DNA from: Chaetorhynchus papuensis | Taxonomy: Eukaryota; Chordata; Aves; Passeriformes; Rhipiduridae | Direction: 5' to 3' | Length of the DNA stretch: 64,000 bases | Assembly: GCA_013396525.1 (NCBI GenBank) | Contig: VWYX01000726.1 | Span: 369,404-433,403 of the forward strand | Shown here: in pieces, positions 1-12,440 of the stretch | Numbering within the stretch: the first letter of the stretch is position 1 | How the letters are laid out: the number at the start of each line of letters is the position of its first letter | Program-made: the position numbers and the translations under genes | The notes under the pieces: generated by a model | What the model was told of the DNA's origin: nothing | Databases searched by the model: none | What the model saw: only the letters and a program-made list of their open reading frames with translations

Positions 1-1375
1 ATTAAAATGAATTTACCCTAAAAAACCACAGATGACTGTAATCTAACAGAATGCAGATACTCCCACAATTTTTTTAATTGGTCAATTGACGGATGCCTTG
101 TGTGGCTGATGGCAAATCTGCTGTTTTGAAAACAATCTTAGGCAGTATTAGAGGATAGCAAAACCTGTTTTGCTGTGTCTCAATGCAATATTTAATGCTC
201 AATTGTGCAGAACGAAAAAATAAAGCTGTGCTTTGGCTCTTGAAAATGCTATCTGAGTGAATAAGGCTTGAAATATTTCCCTAAAACTACTTTTACAAGA
301 CTGCATTAGCTTTTGATTGCTTAAGTGCTGTCCAATTTATCTAGGATGATTATACTTTTACATTTCAAATCACCACAGCCTGCTTTTTGAACAGAGGAAA
401 ACTGAATGCATGCATGCTGCTAAAGCAATTAGTATTCTTGTACACAATAGGAAACCACAGCAATTTTTAACAACTCGCACTCACACAGCAAGGTAACAAG
501 ACTGGCTTTGAACCTGAGAGCCTCCAACACTGCAATATTCACATTGCTAGTGCGCCTCAGACTAACTCTATTCAGTGTGAAAAAACTAAGGAAAAGTGCC
601 ATAGTGAGGAATGTTTGTATGACAGCTCCGTCAAAATATTGGGTGCAGCCAGTGGTACATTTCTTTTTCCATCAAGGAAAAAAAGAAGTACTTGCAGAGA
701 AAGTTAAAGCACTTTTTTCTTATGTTAAAAGCTCTGACAATATTTCAGAAATTCTGTGTAATCTGTAGGTGAATAGGTGACTAAATGGTAGAAATCGACG
801 AGCTGTGCAGCTGGCTGGAGACAGGGAAAGGCGTGGTGGGAACCTGGAATGATTTTCTCCCTCATAAACACCTTTGTGTCAAGGTCAGGCAGTACAGCAA
901 TCAGGCCTTCAGGACCTGGGTCTGATGTGCTTCTCTGTCAGCAGCTATGCAGGACACTGACTTCAAAACTTGCTTACAAAGAATATGTCTTACTACAAAA
1001 AATTATTGACTATGATTATGCAAGGCCATTATAAAAGAGTTAGCATGCCATTGCATATTTTTACATAAAATTAAAATAAAATATTAGACAAGAACATGCT
1101 CATATAGCAAATTTACAGCAAGATTGATTACAACACGTATTATCAATCCTTAGCCTCTAAGGAAACCAAGGCTGTGCAGGAGCTGCAACTTCCCAGACAG
1201 GTCGGTTTGTTCCTATAATTTTTGCATTCACCGGGCAATTCCAGCCAAATCTGACAGCAGGAGAGGCCTGGGACACTGATCTTCCTACAAGCTAATGGAA
1301 AATCAGTGGCTGCTTGGAGAAAGGGGGTCTGATGTGTAATGTCTCCATTGCCAGCTGGAGGAATTGGGAGCATGT
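1..1375. other. Unique AT-rich intronic sequence
   Basis: There is no recognisable exon, RNA gene or repeat. The open frames are short and lack similarity to anything I recognise. Confidence 0.6.
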
Positions 1376-1938
1376 TGTCCTGGTTTCAGCTAGGGTAGAG
1401 TTAATTTCTTCACAGTGGCTGTTACAGCGCTATGGCTTGGATTCAGAATGAGAATGGTGTTGATAATACACCGATGTTTTGGATTTTTGTCATGTTTATC
1501 CCAAGTGAAGGACTTTTTTTTTCCCTTGTCTCATGCTCTGCCAGTGACGAGTTACCCAAAAGAAGAAACTGTGAGGGAGCACAGCTGGGATGTGACCTGA
1601 ACTGACCAAAGGAATATTCCACACCATAGAATATCATGCCCAGTATATAAACTGGGGGGAGTTACCTGGAAGGGTGGCTGACCTGGGTTCAGGAAGGGGA
1701 CTCTGGCATCACTCAGTGGGTGGTGAGAAACTGCACTGTGCATCACTTGTTTTTTTCCCTTTTTATTATCATTATTATTTACCATTATTACTGTAGTTTA
1801 CTTTATTTTCAATTATTAAACTGTTTTTATTTCAACACACAAGTTTTACTTTAATTCTCCTTCCCATTCCACCAGGGCTGGGGAGGAAGAGAGGGACTGC
1901 ATGGTGCCTAATCTCCAGCTGGGATTTAAACCACGAGA
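1376..1938 (+). mobile_element. Solo LTR of an avian endogenous retrovirus
   Basis: The element opens TGTCCTGGTTTCAGCTAGGG and ends near TTTAAACCACGAGA, the two ends of an LTR family I recognise as very common in birds. Internal LTR signals are in order: a TATA-like TATATAAAC near 1644, a TTATTAAACTG polyadenylation-type motif near 1815, and a GGGGAGGAAGAGAG stretch near the 3' end. The terminal CA has decayed to GA. No gag, pol or env-like sequence adjoins either side, so this is a solo LTR left by recombination. I see no clean 4-6-bp target duplication. Similar flanks (ATTGGGAGCATG at 1363-1374 and ATTGGAACATG at 1938-1948) may be coincidence. It lies antisense to TMEFF1. Confidence 0.85.
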
Positions 1939-3753
1939 TTGGAACATGCGACAAGAACACAAACACATGTGATATGTTTCTTTTCACAAACACATGCAAA
2001 TAAGTGGCATTGACTCTTTTCCACTCAAGACAGTGTCATGGTCCTTGCCATATTGAGACTCATAAATTTAGACGCGGATCTGGTAAACACATAGACTTTT
2101 AGGATACTGGATAACTTGTGCTGATGAATGCTAATGCCTATACAAATGGATGTATTCTGGTAGGGTAACTTTAAAAACAGTGGTCTTACACTTCACCAGC
2201 CTTTGACAACTAATGGGACTCCTAGGAAATGTTTCATTTGGGTAAATTATACTGTTAAGGCTTGACAGTTGTGCAGCATGTGCAATTACAGTCAGTGAGA
2301 AAATGTTATTTGTCCTTGGTTCCTTATGTTCCCTCGCTCTCTTGCTCTGTCTCTCAGTCTGCAGAGTAGATGGTCAAATAACCAAAACATTTTCAAGCCA
2401 TTTGCTAAGGGTCTTCTGTCTCTCCTCTCCTCTGCCCTCCAAGCTGGGGAGCTTCACTTTCTTTCTAGCATCATTGCCCATGTAAGAACACACCAAGCAA
2501 GCACGGTGCTCCCATGGAAGCTACAGCTTTAGCTAATGAATCCTTTCTATGCCAGTTACAAACCAAGGTGAACTCTTCAGTCTTGTTCATGAAGTAAATC
2601 TGGCTGTTACTTCCCCAAGCCTGTAGAAGAGTGGCACACTGTTCAGACACTGAAACAACAGAGCTCTCATTTATACTCCTGAAGAACCTGAAGCCAAGTA
2701 AAATGGTAGTAAAAATAAACACTAAAGCAACTAATTATCTTCCATAAACACTGCAGGAAATTTCTTCTTTGATCTGCAGGTGACATATGTAAGTCAAGTC
2801 GACTTCGTAATTAGAAAATAATATTGGTCAAATTCTGATCCCATTCCTTGCACAAAGGCATGTAGTCCAGGAACCAGCTTGCCAGCTTAAGAGCTAAAAT
2901 AGAGGTATCACGTTGTATCGGGTCTCCAGAATTACAATATTTGCACACAGGTGGGGGATGAATGGCTGATGGATCTACCTCACCCTGGTGCTAAAACCCG
3001 ACCTCCTTCTGTTTTCTGCTCCTCACTTTCATTTCTTCCACAGCAGAAGAGAAACAAGCCCTGGTGTGGGCAGCGCTATGGTACAAGCCAAGAAGATGTA
3101 GCCTTTCTATAACCATGTCAGTCATCTCCCCTCTCTGATCGCTGCCTACAGAGCTCTGGGCTGCAGTCAGAGAAAGGAGCCTTTGTCTCTGTGAGCAATA
3201 GTAAGGGAAGCCTTTAAAGTGCCTGATCATGAGGGTTTTTGTCACTGTTGAAATAAGGGCTGAAGCCAGCAGAAACCAGATCAAATCAGAAGTATGTCCA
3301 TTTGCCACAAAGTCCATATATTTTTTTCATTCTCAAGGTCATGTCAACCTATGTTTGACTTTAGTGCTCTGCAAGTCCAGCATGAAGAGAGAACTGAGCT
3401 CTATTTGTGGATTGAGAATTTCCTCTAAGGAAAGCCATGGAACTTGCTTGGCTTGTTGTTGTTTGTTTTACTTCATTTTAAAGATATTTGGGGGGAAAGC
3501 CAACTATAATTGCTCATTAACCTTACCACTTTCTCTTTTCCTTATTCTTCTTGTGGTTTCAGTGTCAGAGAGAGGTTTAAAGAGCAGCTGAGTCTTGGTC
3601 CATGAAAGCTCCACAGAAACCGTGTTCACAGCTGTGGAACAGCCTCCCAGGTTGTCAACTAATACATGCAGGGATGAGGTGACCTTCTGGGAGCCATTTT
3701 ATAGTGACTTATTTCACAAACGAAAATAAATTCAATAATGGTTTTTTAAAACC
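1939..3753. other. Unique intronic sequence
   Basis: No gene is supported. A short stretch near 3600-3700 (a GTGGAACAGCCTCCCAGG-like motif) faintly resembles a LINE 3' region but is too brief to call. Confidence 0.5.
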
Positions 3754-3801
3754 AAAATATCTCCCAAGTATAATCAGGTGATTGTACTTGGGAGATATTT
3801 T
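3754..3801. repeat. Perfect 17-bp inverted repeat (hairpin)
   Basis: AAAATATCTCCCAAGTA at 3754-3770 is matched by its exact reverse complement at 3785-3801, with a 14-base spacer. The structure could extrude as a hairpin in DNA or in nascent pre-mRNA. Its right arm is also part of the adjacent direct repeat. Confidence 0.95.
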
Positions 3802-3864
3802 CAGGTGCTTTTCCATTGTGTATCTTCCATATCTTGGGAGATATAATCAGGTGCTTTTCCACTG
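3787..3864. repeat. Imperfect direct duplication, 32-bp unit
   Basis: CTTGGGAGATATNNTCAGGTGCTTTTCCANTG occurs at 3787-3818 and again at 3833-3864, offset by 46 bp, with three differences. Part of the unit (TATAATCAGGTG) also appears at 3769-3780, in the hairpin spacer. The cluster looks like a local rearrangement rather than a dispersed element. Confidence 0.93.
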
Positions 3865-4055
3865 AAAGCACTCAGAGGGAACTGCTAGGTTTTCATGGAT
3901 AAACCAACACAGCACTGACATAGATTATACTGCACAACTCAGGTTACTACACATGCTCTGCATATTACACACATTATAAATGATTGACAGAAATTGTACG
4001 TTTCTTGGGGCAAAAAAAAGGGAAATATTTTAAAAATGAGAAATATATAAAAAAT

Positions 4056-4315
4056 NNNNNNNNNNNNNNNNNNNNNNNNNNNNNNNNNNNNNNNNNNNNN
4101 NNNNNNNNNNNNNNNNNNNNNNNNNNNNNNNNNNNNNNNNNNNNNNNNNNNNNNNNNNNNNNNNNNNNNNNNNNNNNNNNNNNNNNNNNNNNNNNNNNNN
4201 NNNNNNNNNNNNNNNNNNNNNNNNNNNNNNNNNNNNNNNNNNNNNNNNNNNNNNNNNNNNNNNNNNNNNNNNNNNNNNNNNNNNNNNNNNNNNNNNNNNN
4301 NNNNNNNNNNNNNNN
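4056..4315. other. Assembly gap, 260 N
   Basis: The run of N sits after an A-rich stretch. The true content and length are unknown, and open frames that cross it are artefacts. Confidence 1.
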
Positions 4316-7300
4316 TGAATTTTCTAGAAAAATACTATTTCCTACAAAAGGGTGTTCAGTGAGGAACAAGTCTATTTGAAAAGGTGTTTTGCCATTTGGC
4401 ATAAATAATTTGAGGCTCCAGTACTATGAATGCCAATACTCAGGGACTTAACCTTGAGCATTTGTGATATCTAAATAAGCTAAATGCAGCTGATCATGTG
4501 CAAGACAAAAAATGTCTGTAAGTGCTTGTAGGATCAAGGACACAAACAATTTTCTGAGGACCTGATTTTTATGCAAATAACAATTAACTTGACTAGAGTT
4601 TCTGTCTCTTGGTTACAAATGTGTAGAATTACACAGTGGGGACACATTTTAAAGCACTGTTTATTTCCCACATTGGAAACTTTTCCTTAAAAGCAGCAGA
4701 AAATATCTGACAAAAAGTTGTCAGGTAGCGTATTAATCTTAATTATTCACTCTCTACAGGGAAAATGCTGCTGTCTACAAAACCATTCGATAGCAGAAAT
4801 CTGAAAGGTGACTTCAAATAGCTTAAATTTTAGGTATTACTCATTGCTCCCAGTTACTATCATTAGCAGCTATGTGAAATAGCTAGAGTCTGCAGTGAAG
4901 ATCAGATCCCCCTTCTGAGAGACATGGGTGAGAACCAGTCCATTACTTACAGCATAAGCACAGAAGTCATACAAATTTTGATAAAAATAAGATAACAGCG
5001 TTTCCCTTTCCGTGGATGTGAATGAGGAAGAAAAGTGCATATAGAGAGAATGATTTATCCAAGGTGACAACACAAGGCTAAGGCAGGTTGCCACAACAGA
5101 ACTTGTCCCTGTCCAATTGTTTTGCTACAAGGTTATCTTTTCTGACTCTCATCCCTTTAAGAGAAATATTTTCAATACCACAGCTAGGAAATCATTGTGA
5201 TCACCAAAAATGGAGCAGACACAATAAGATTTAGGCAGTACACGTTGATTAATTTAAAACGTGAGAGAAAAAGATGAATACTTACTCACTAGGGCTGCTA
5301 ATGCTAACTAAAGTGTTATGTTGATGTATTAATGCAGCTTGCAGGACTCATTTGCTGTATTCAAATAGCTGATAATCACTGCTCAGAATTCAAACTGTGC
5401 AGCTGTGATAGAGCCTAATGCAGACAGTGCCATGCAAATCCAGAAACGTGTCCCATAGCCCCACTGGGAAAAACTCTTGTTTGTTCGGGAACACAACACT
5501 GTAGGGGGTTGGCTCTTGTGCAGCAACACATGAAAAAATGGAGGAGCCTGAACAAGCTTTTGGGATGTGCTTTGCCCTAGGGAGGGTGGGACAGGGGGGT
5601 AAGGAAGAGGGTAAGTTTGGCTTAAATGAAATACAGATATATTTTTCAGAAAAGACACTGTCTTTGCAAGGGTCAGAAAAAGAACCTAGACTCACAGCTC
5701 CAACCTGTGTGGTCTCCTCTGACAGAGCAGGTGGTGTCCCTGTGCACTCAGGACCAGTTTTCTACTCGAGACACCTCATCTCACACCCTCTCTCTTTCCA
5801 GTCAACTGAGATTTTCAGGAGCTGATCCATTCCTTGGATAAATTGTAAGAGAAACCACTCCTGCAAGGTTCAGCTATGAGTGTAGCTGTAGCAGGCTCAC
5901 TAAACAGGGGGAGAAACCTGCTGTATCTAGAATATCCAACAGACATTTTCCAAAAATGTCAGCACATCACCTGTCATCAGATGATGATGGGGGAAACAAA
6001 GGTTTTCAACTTCTAGCAAGATCTGAAAACTGTAAACCTGTCATAAATCTTATTTCTAAGTTTGCAAAAGTGGAAGAGTGAAACTTATACCCAAATTTCT
6101 GAAGAAAAAAGTAAATTTAATTTCTGCATAACCTCCACACTACAGAGATTACAGATCAAACTTGACAGGTTGTGGTCACAGGATAGGCAGGTCTTCATTC
6201 CAGAACCAAATTTCAAATCTAATTCAAGTTAGTAGTGCCTGACACCCATTTTCTATCTGGAAGAGTCTGCTTTGCCTTCCCTAGAGAAAATCAGTAAAGC
6301 ATTTCCCATGCCACCAGTACCTGTTCAGTGCTACTCATGCTCTGGCAGCTCTGCAGGGGTGGGCCACCACCTTCAGCTGAGTAACTGAGGGGATAAATGG
6401 GCAGAACCCTTGGTGAGGGATTCGACATCACCACTGCCCATATGCACCAGCATTTTCAAAGTTAATAGAGACTGACAGAGCTGAGGCAAAAGAAAAACTT
6501 TCAGGAAACAGTCTTCTTGCAATGATAATGATTATGAATGTTTTCCATAACCTTGGTCAAGCTCTTTGGGCAAGATCTCCACTGACACTGCTGATCGATT
6601 CTTCGTACACAGGATTACTGAAAGGCCTGTGGAAACAAATAACTGGAAACATCTTCCCTCTAATTCCCTAATGCTGTTCACAACAGTTTCATATAAACAC
6701 AGCCTTACTTGTAACCAGGTGAGGGAAATCAGCAGGGCCTCATGGCCATCTCTTACATATTATATTCTGCTCCCAGCAGCTGTAAATTCAACACTTCGCT
6801 AGGCATTAAATTTACTCTCAAGAAACATTTTCTAAGAGAGGTGACAGAGTTATTGCACTGTTGCAGCTGTGGAGTCAGATGGCAGTATGCCAGAACTCCA
6901 ACAAAATTTTAAATTAGAAATCTGACCATCTGCTATAGGTGGGAAAAAGAGGCTTTTATGTCCAGGCTCCTCCCTTAGTTTTGTAATTTCCCTGGTACTG
7001 AAATGCACGGTCTGGTGTGCAACAGATGCCATATGCTTTCCAACTATATCTTATTTGCAGCTGATAAGCACTGGAATGTCTTAAATATTGAAGAGAATCA
7101 GGAATTACTTCTTAAATGGCATTATGTTCTGCTATTACTCAGCCTGTGACAAAGCAGAGTAGCACTTTCCAAAAACTTCCAGTTTCTTTGGGATACTCCC
7201 AATAATAAAATCTGCTGAGGTTTACTTACTTGCTACTTGAAACAGGATCAACAAGGAGAACACAATGTTTTTTAGCACCTGCATCCTAACTAGGTCTTCA

Positions 7301-10300
7301 ATCAATAGTTACAGCTGGTGTATCTTTAAATACTATGGTAAACTGTTTAGCAGCTTCTTTGAAATGTATGAAAAAAAAATGGGAGTGTCTTCAGATAGGA
7401 AATCATATTTTTGGTGTCTGACCTTCACATAAAAATGTTATGAAATTCTAAATAAATACAGAACTGGAAACATTTTATTAACGCTTACATGAACATTGAC
7501 TGTACTGCTTTTATATAATTCTAAATCACAGTTTTAAAGAATGGTAGAAGAGTATAAAAATGGACCCAAGGTATCACATTGTACATTCATAGATGGGAAA
7601 ACACACATTGCATTGGATCCGAGATGAGTATGGCAGGTCCTGACACTAAAATGTGCATGTCAGTAGCTCATTTAATCAATAGTGAAGATGAACACTAAAA
7701 GAAGGATTCTGTTTAAGTGTATATTCTAATACTGAATTTTAATTGTATTTATCATTATAATCCCCCATGCATTATTCAAGCGATCACTCCTGTTCCTATT
7801 TTTGCTATGCGAAGTGGGGAGAAGAACAAAGCCCCTGAATTATATCAAGAGCCATGTATTGTCTCAATAGCTACTTCAAAGGCCAGTTACACTTACCAAT
7901 ATTAAACTTTAAAAAAAAAAAAATCACTGTTTCTCATGACAGATAAAAGACTCAGACTTTCTAGAGGGTATTTGCACAGCCCATGGGCCACCTCTTTCTT
8001 TCCTGTTCTTCATTCTGCACAATGCTCTGTGAAATATGTCTGGGGCCTCTGGGTCCATTAAATGCACATCTTTAAAGCAGTCTGGCTCAAAGGGCCCCAT
8101 GAACAGGCTGAAAGAGCTCCCTTCTCCAGTCTGAAATGGCACCAGAGACACTCCAAACGTGTTTAAATCCCAAACACCATGTCTGCATCCTGGCTTGGCC
8201 CTTGTGCACAGAACACTGACATTCATAATATTCACTGTGCAAAACAGTGATTTTTCCAGAATGCTCTTTGAAATCTGAAGATGTAGCTGACCAACCTGTA
8301 GAGTACTAAAAAAATCACAAAAATTATTATAAACAGGGCATATTGTTTAGGGACAGAAAAGTCACATTTCCCTTCCCTGTCAGGATTACTACAGAGAAAC
8401 GCCAAGGAAATTTAGCCAAGTCTAGTTTTAGTAGCATTTATAAAGAGATCATACTTGATACTGATGGGTAATTATGCAGTCCCTTAATCAACTTTCTATT
8501 CCTGTTATATTTTTGTCCCACAAAAACTGGTTTCGGGCTAATCTCTTGATGATTTGGTGGCTGTGGAAAAATAGTCCATCTACATGAGCCTGTCTGAAAC
8601 ATTAAGACATCAAACACATAAACCTTCTATTGTGCCACTGCAGGACTTCAAAAATATTACTGATACATATTTTGTAATGCTTAAGATGTCCACAGGACTT
8701 TAAAATGGGTAAGGTAAATATTAATTCAGTTAGATCAAAATACAAAAAGAATAGATAATGAAGAGCAGTGCCAAGAGTCACATAAAGGATGCCAGGCATC
8801 AAAAATAAACAACCCCTCTTTGGAGGGGTTCAGTAGTTCCTCATAATAAGAGTTTTCATCATTGTTTACTGGCCATGTTATCTTTTAAAACTGATTTCAA
8901 ATAATAAATTTAATATCTTTATTTTAAATTTAGGCTTTAGACTCTCATTAAAAGCACTCACAGCTGGGTACTTTTAGAAGGTTTGGGGGGAAAGAGTGAG
9001 CTAGAAGCACTCACTGTTTAGAACAGCATGAGTCTTTTATGAGTTTTTTTGCTGGTGCCATGCAGTTTTACACTTTTTCATCCATTTAGAACTTCATGCC
9101 TTCCCTCACAGCTCATGCAGCTTTTGGAAACAGCCATTACCGGACACATTAACAAGAAAACCAAACACTTTGTGTCGAATGCCGTCATCTGACACTTATT
9201 GATACACTTATGCAAAACCCCGCTGCTGGCTTCCGAGGCTGTTGCACTGCCATGAGCCAGGGTTTTGTAGGGAGAACAATCAGCGGCTCCTATGCTGAGC
9301 ACATGAACCAAAGCTGCCCTGGGACCACTCCTTCAGCACACAGGGGAGAGGGAACATGGCACTGAACTCTGCCACTTCTAACTAGCTCAGAAACTGTGAA
9401 ACCCCAGAGGGACCCAAAGAAATGTGCTTTCTCTCCTTATCCTACTAATTTCTTCTTCTCCTCTTAACCTCGGTCATCTTGCGTTGCTCAGCTGGACAGC
9501 ATCCTTCAGCAAATGGAAAAGGCCTTCAAAATTAGGCAAGACTTCGTGATCAGCTTCTGAGTTCACTCATCCTCTCTCTGTTTCCAACCCTATTGTAAGG
9601 CTCTGTGCATCTTCCCTATTTTTGGATACAGAGAAATAGACCACCTCTGGCAAAGTCCCATTTTCACTGATAACCATAACCTGGCATAATTAGGATGACT
9701 GAAAGGATCCATAATTCAATGCTAGTATTAAAATACAAGCTATAAACAAAATGGGCTGAAAAGTTCGTCTTTGAGAAGCATCGTGTAGAACCCATCGGCC
9801 ATTTAAAACCTACTGTGGTGGGTAGGGAAATTCTATTCTCTTTTATCTGTGAATGATCCCAACTTCATTCTTTCTTTGTCCCCCTCTTATCTTTCTTTTC
9901 TTAGATTTGTCACCTCATCCTAATTTTTGAAGTAGCTTAGGATCATCTTCCATCTTGGAACTTGGGTTGGCAGACAATACTTTGGAGAAGAAACTGGACT
10001 GGGGTAGGTATTGCAAAAAGCAATTTAGAATGTGTGAAAAGTAATTATAACAATTTTAAAGAAAATAAGTAAGAAAGAGTGTAAAAATGGATTGTAGGTG
10101 GTTTCAGGCTATACTTATAGTAACTACCTTACAGTTTTAACCCAACTAGGGGGCCAATTCTCATTATAAAAAAATGTAGACAATAAAGACAGTAGCAAAC
10201 CTGAAGCAAGAAAACCATTATATGAAAATGCAATTATGCAACAAGAGTCTACTTCATACACCCTTAAACTTATAGGCAATGATGGGTCAGTAGATCTGTC

Positions 10301-11739
10301 TTTGGAAGCACTGACTGCAAATAAACCATATTTTCTACATGCATGGGTAAAATTTATGCTTGTTTTTTATGCATTACAGAACTGAAACAACTTTTCTTGC
10401 CCAAGTTGAGCACAAATTACTTTATCTGAGTAGCAAGTCGGTGACATTCTCTGAATCTGCCTCTTGAGCCCTTTTTCTAACCTATTATATATGGTTCAAA
10501 CAATACTTTAGATAGGTTATTAAAAATAAATGTAACATTTCCCTTCCCAGTATCTTCATTTGAGATCTAACTCCTTAATGGTGTCTGAAAGCAAAGAATT
10601 GTACAGTATATTACAAACTGCAGATACAAAAATACCGCTGCACTCAACATGAGAGAATGTTTTCTCTTTCAGAGTACCTGAATGTTGTACTTCTTGCAGA
10701 CTTTCCTCACCATTACGGCATTTGTGCTTCCTGTGACTGACATTTTAAATATCTCTTAAAGAATCTTAAAGATCTTGGGCCCCTGCTTTTTTTAAATGGC
10801 ATTTGAAGAGGATTCTTCGATTGATGCTCACTCAGTATTACAACTTTTTAATTGTATTATTTATATTTTAACTACTTTATTAATATATTATTAGCATCTT
10901 TTTGCAATATCTTTCTACTACGTATTTTTTCTGATAAAAATGAAACACTGCTTTTTTTTTTTTAATGTGAGTAGGATTTACACTTAATATAAACTCCCTC
11001 ATCTTCTGCATCTGAGCAGTTGAGACATGCCTTTAACAGGTCTCAGCTGCTTAAGAAGGAAATGTGAGCACAGGGCACGAGAGAATCTCTCAGCACTCTC
11101 TAACCAGCCCCCCAGTATAGAAAACCAGGGATTCATGGCTGCAGCAGCTGTCACAAGTGCTTCTGCCCCGTCATCTGAGGGAAAATTTGGATGGTTTAAA
11201 CCCTCCAAAAATTCCCAGGGAATTCTACAAGTCATGGAAAGAGAAAATGGAAATGAATACAGGTTTTATACCTGGTTGCTATAGTTCAGATTATTTTAGA
11301 TTCAAGATCCTTTGGGAAAGGATCCCTCCTGTAGGTTCCACATGACTGAGACAGAGAAGACTATGACAGAAGCAAAGGGGAAATCACAAACTATAGCATT
11401 AAGATTTTTTAAATCATTATTTAATACATAGGACCATAGTCAGTCATGTGGAATGCACTGTCCACAAATACAATGGCTGATAGTCCATGACCAAAGAGCA
11501 AGAAAGAGCCTTAAGAAGAGACAAAAATGCCACAAAAACTAAACAGATTCTTTGCCCAAGTGTTTACTGTGAACACTAGGGAGAGGTTCCCACCTTACAC
11601 ACAAAAGCTTGGCACCGGATGACTGGTAAAAATTCCAGTTTCCCAATTTGTGTAGGGTTCCTGTAGTGTGTTCCCAGGAACATTATCAGAAAAGCAGTCA
11701 GAAGAACAAAAGTACAGCAGAAAAAAAATTACAAAAAAT
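4316..11739. other. Unique AT-rich intronic sequence
   Basis: No exon or RNA gene is recognised. An 8-bp perfect stem with a 4-base loop at 8811-8830 (AACCCCTC/GAGGGGTT) and several homopolymer runs are present, with no evident function. Confidence 0.5.
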
Positions 11740-12440
11740 ATATGGAAGAGCCAGCATGACTTTGCAAAAGGGATCTGTACCAGAAAAAGCTGCTGGACTC
11801 CTCTGAAAGAGTAAAGGAGCAGGTGGACAAGGGAGATTCCCAAATGCCTAAATGCGCACTTGATAAAAGCCTTCACCAAAAACTTGGAATAAGCTAATGC
11901 ACCAAAGTGCTGTTCACATGACGAAAGGGTTGGCTAACCCCCCAAAACCATTAGGCCATGGACAGTTACTTTCAGATCAGCAGGGTGTACCCAGTGGAAT
12001 CCAAGAGGGGTCTGTGCTCAGCCTTGTTCTTCACTCTGTTCCTGAAAGGTTGGAAAGGGCATGAAGAGTGAGGTGAAAAGACTTTCTGGTTGGGTCACGG
12101 TGCTAAAACAGATGGCTAATGGAAAAGTTGAAGAAACCTTACAAGGCTGAATGACTGGGTTATAAAATGCCTGATGTAATTCAATGCAGATAAATGTAAA
12201 AGAAACCATATGGAGAAAAATCCAACTTTCTATACACATACAAATTAGCCATACATCCTGAGACTATTATTACCATTTAAGAACAAAATGCTGGTGTTAT
12301 AACAGACAGTTTTACAAAAATGTCAAGTCTATACTTAACAGTGGTAAAAACCCCTAAACTCAGTGCTATGAATTATTAGGAAGAGAACAAAGCGTAAACC
12401 AGAGTACATTATTATGCTGCCATATAATCTAGAGTGCCTT
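11740..12440 (+). mobile_element. Decayed CR1-type LINE, reverse-transcriptase region
   Basis: Several blocks align by eye with the CR1 ORF2 consensus in the correct order: a CATGACTTTGCAAAAGGG block (GFAKG-like) near 11756, GTGGACAAGGGAGA near 11823, TTCAACAAAGCC-like sequence near 11870, a GGGTCTGTGCTCAGCC block near 12008, TATAAAATGCCTGATG followed by AATTCAATGCAGATAAATG near 12163-12197, and GAATTATTAGGAAGAGAAC near 12370. Frameshifts and stops break the frame throughout, so it is a fossil with no coding capacity. It lies antisense to TMEFF1. The left edge is uncertain and may reach 11590. Confidence 0.7.

Noticed and set aside
3541..3700. Possible LINE remnant near GTGGAACAGCCTCCCAGG
   Set aside because: Only a short phrase matches and the flanks do not continue in consensus order.
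3974..4402. Open frames spanning 3974-4402 on both strands
   Set aside because: They run through 260 unknown bases in an assembly gap.
8811..8830. Terminator-like hairpin (8-bp GC-rich stem, 4-base loop)
   Set aside because: Rho-independent terminators do not apply in a vertebrate intron, and an 8-bp stem is common by chance in 64 kb.
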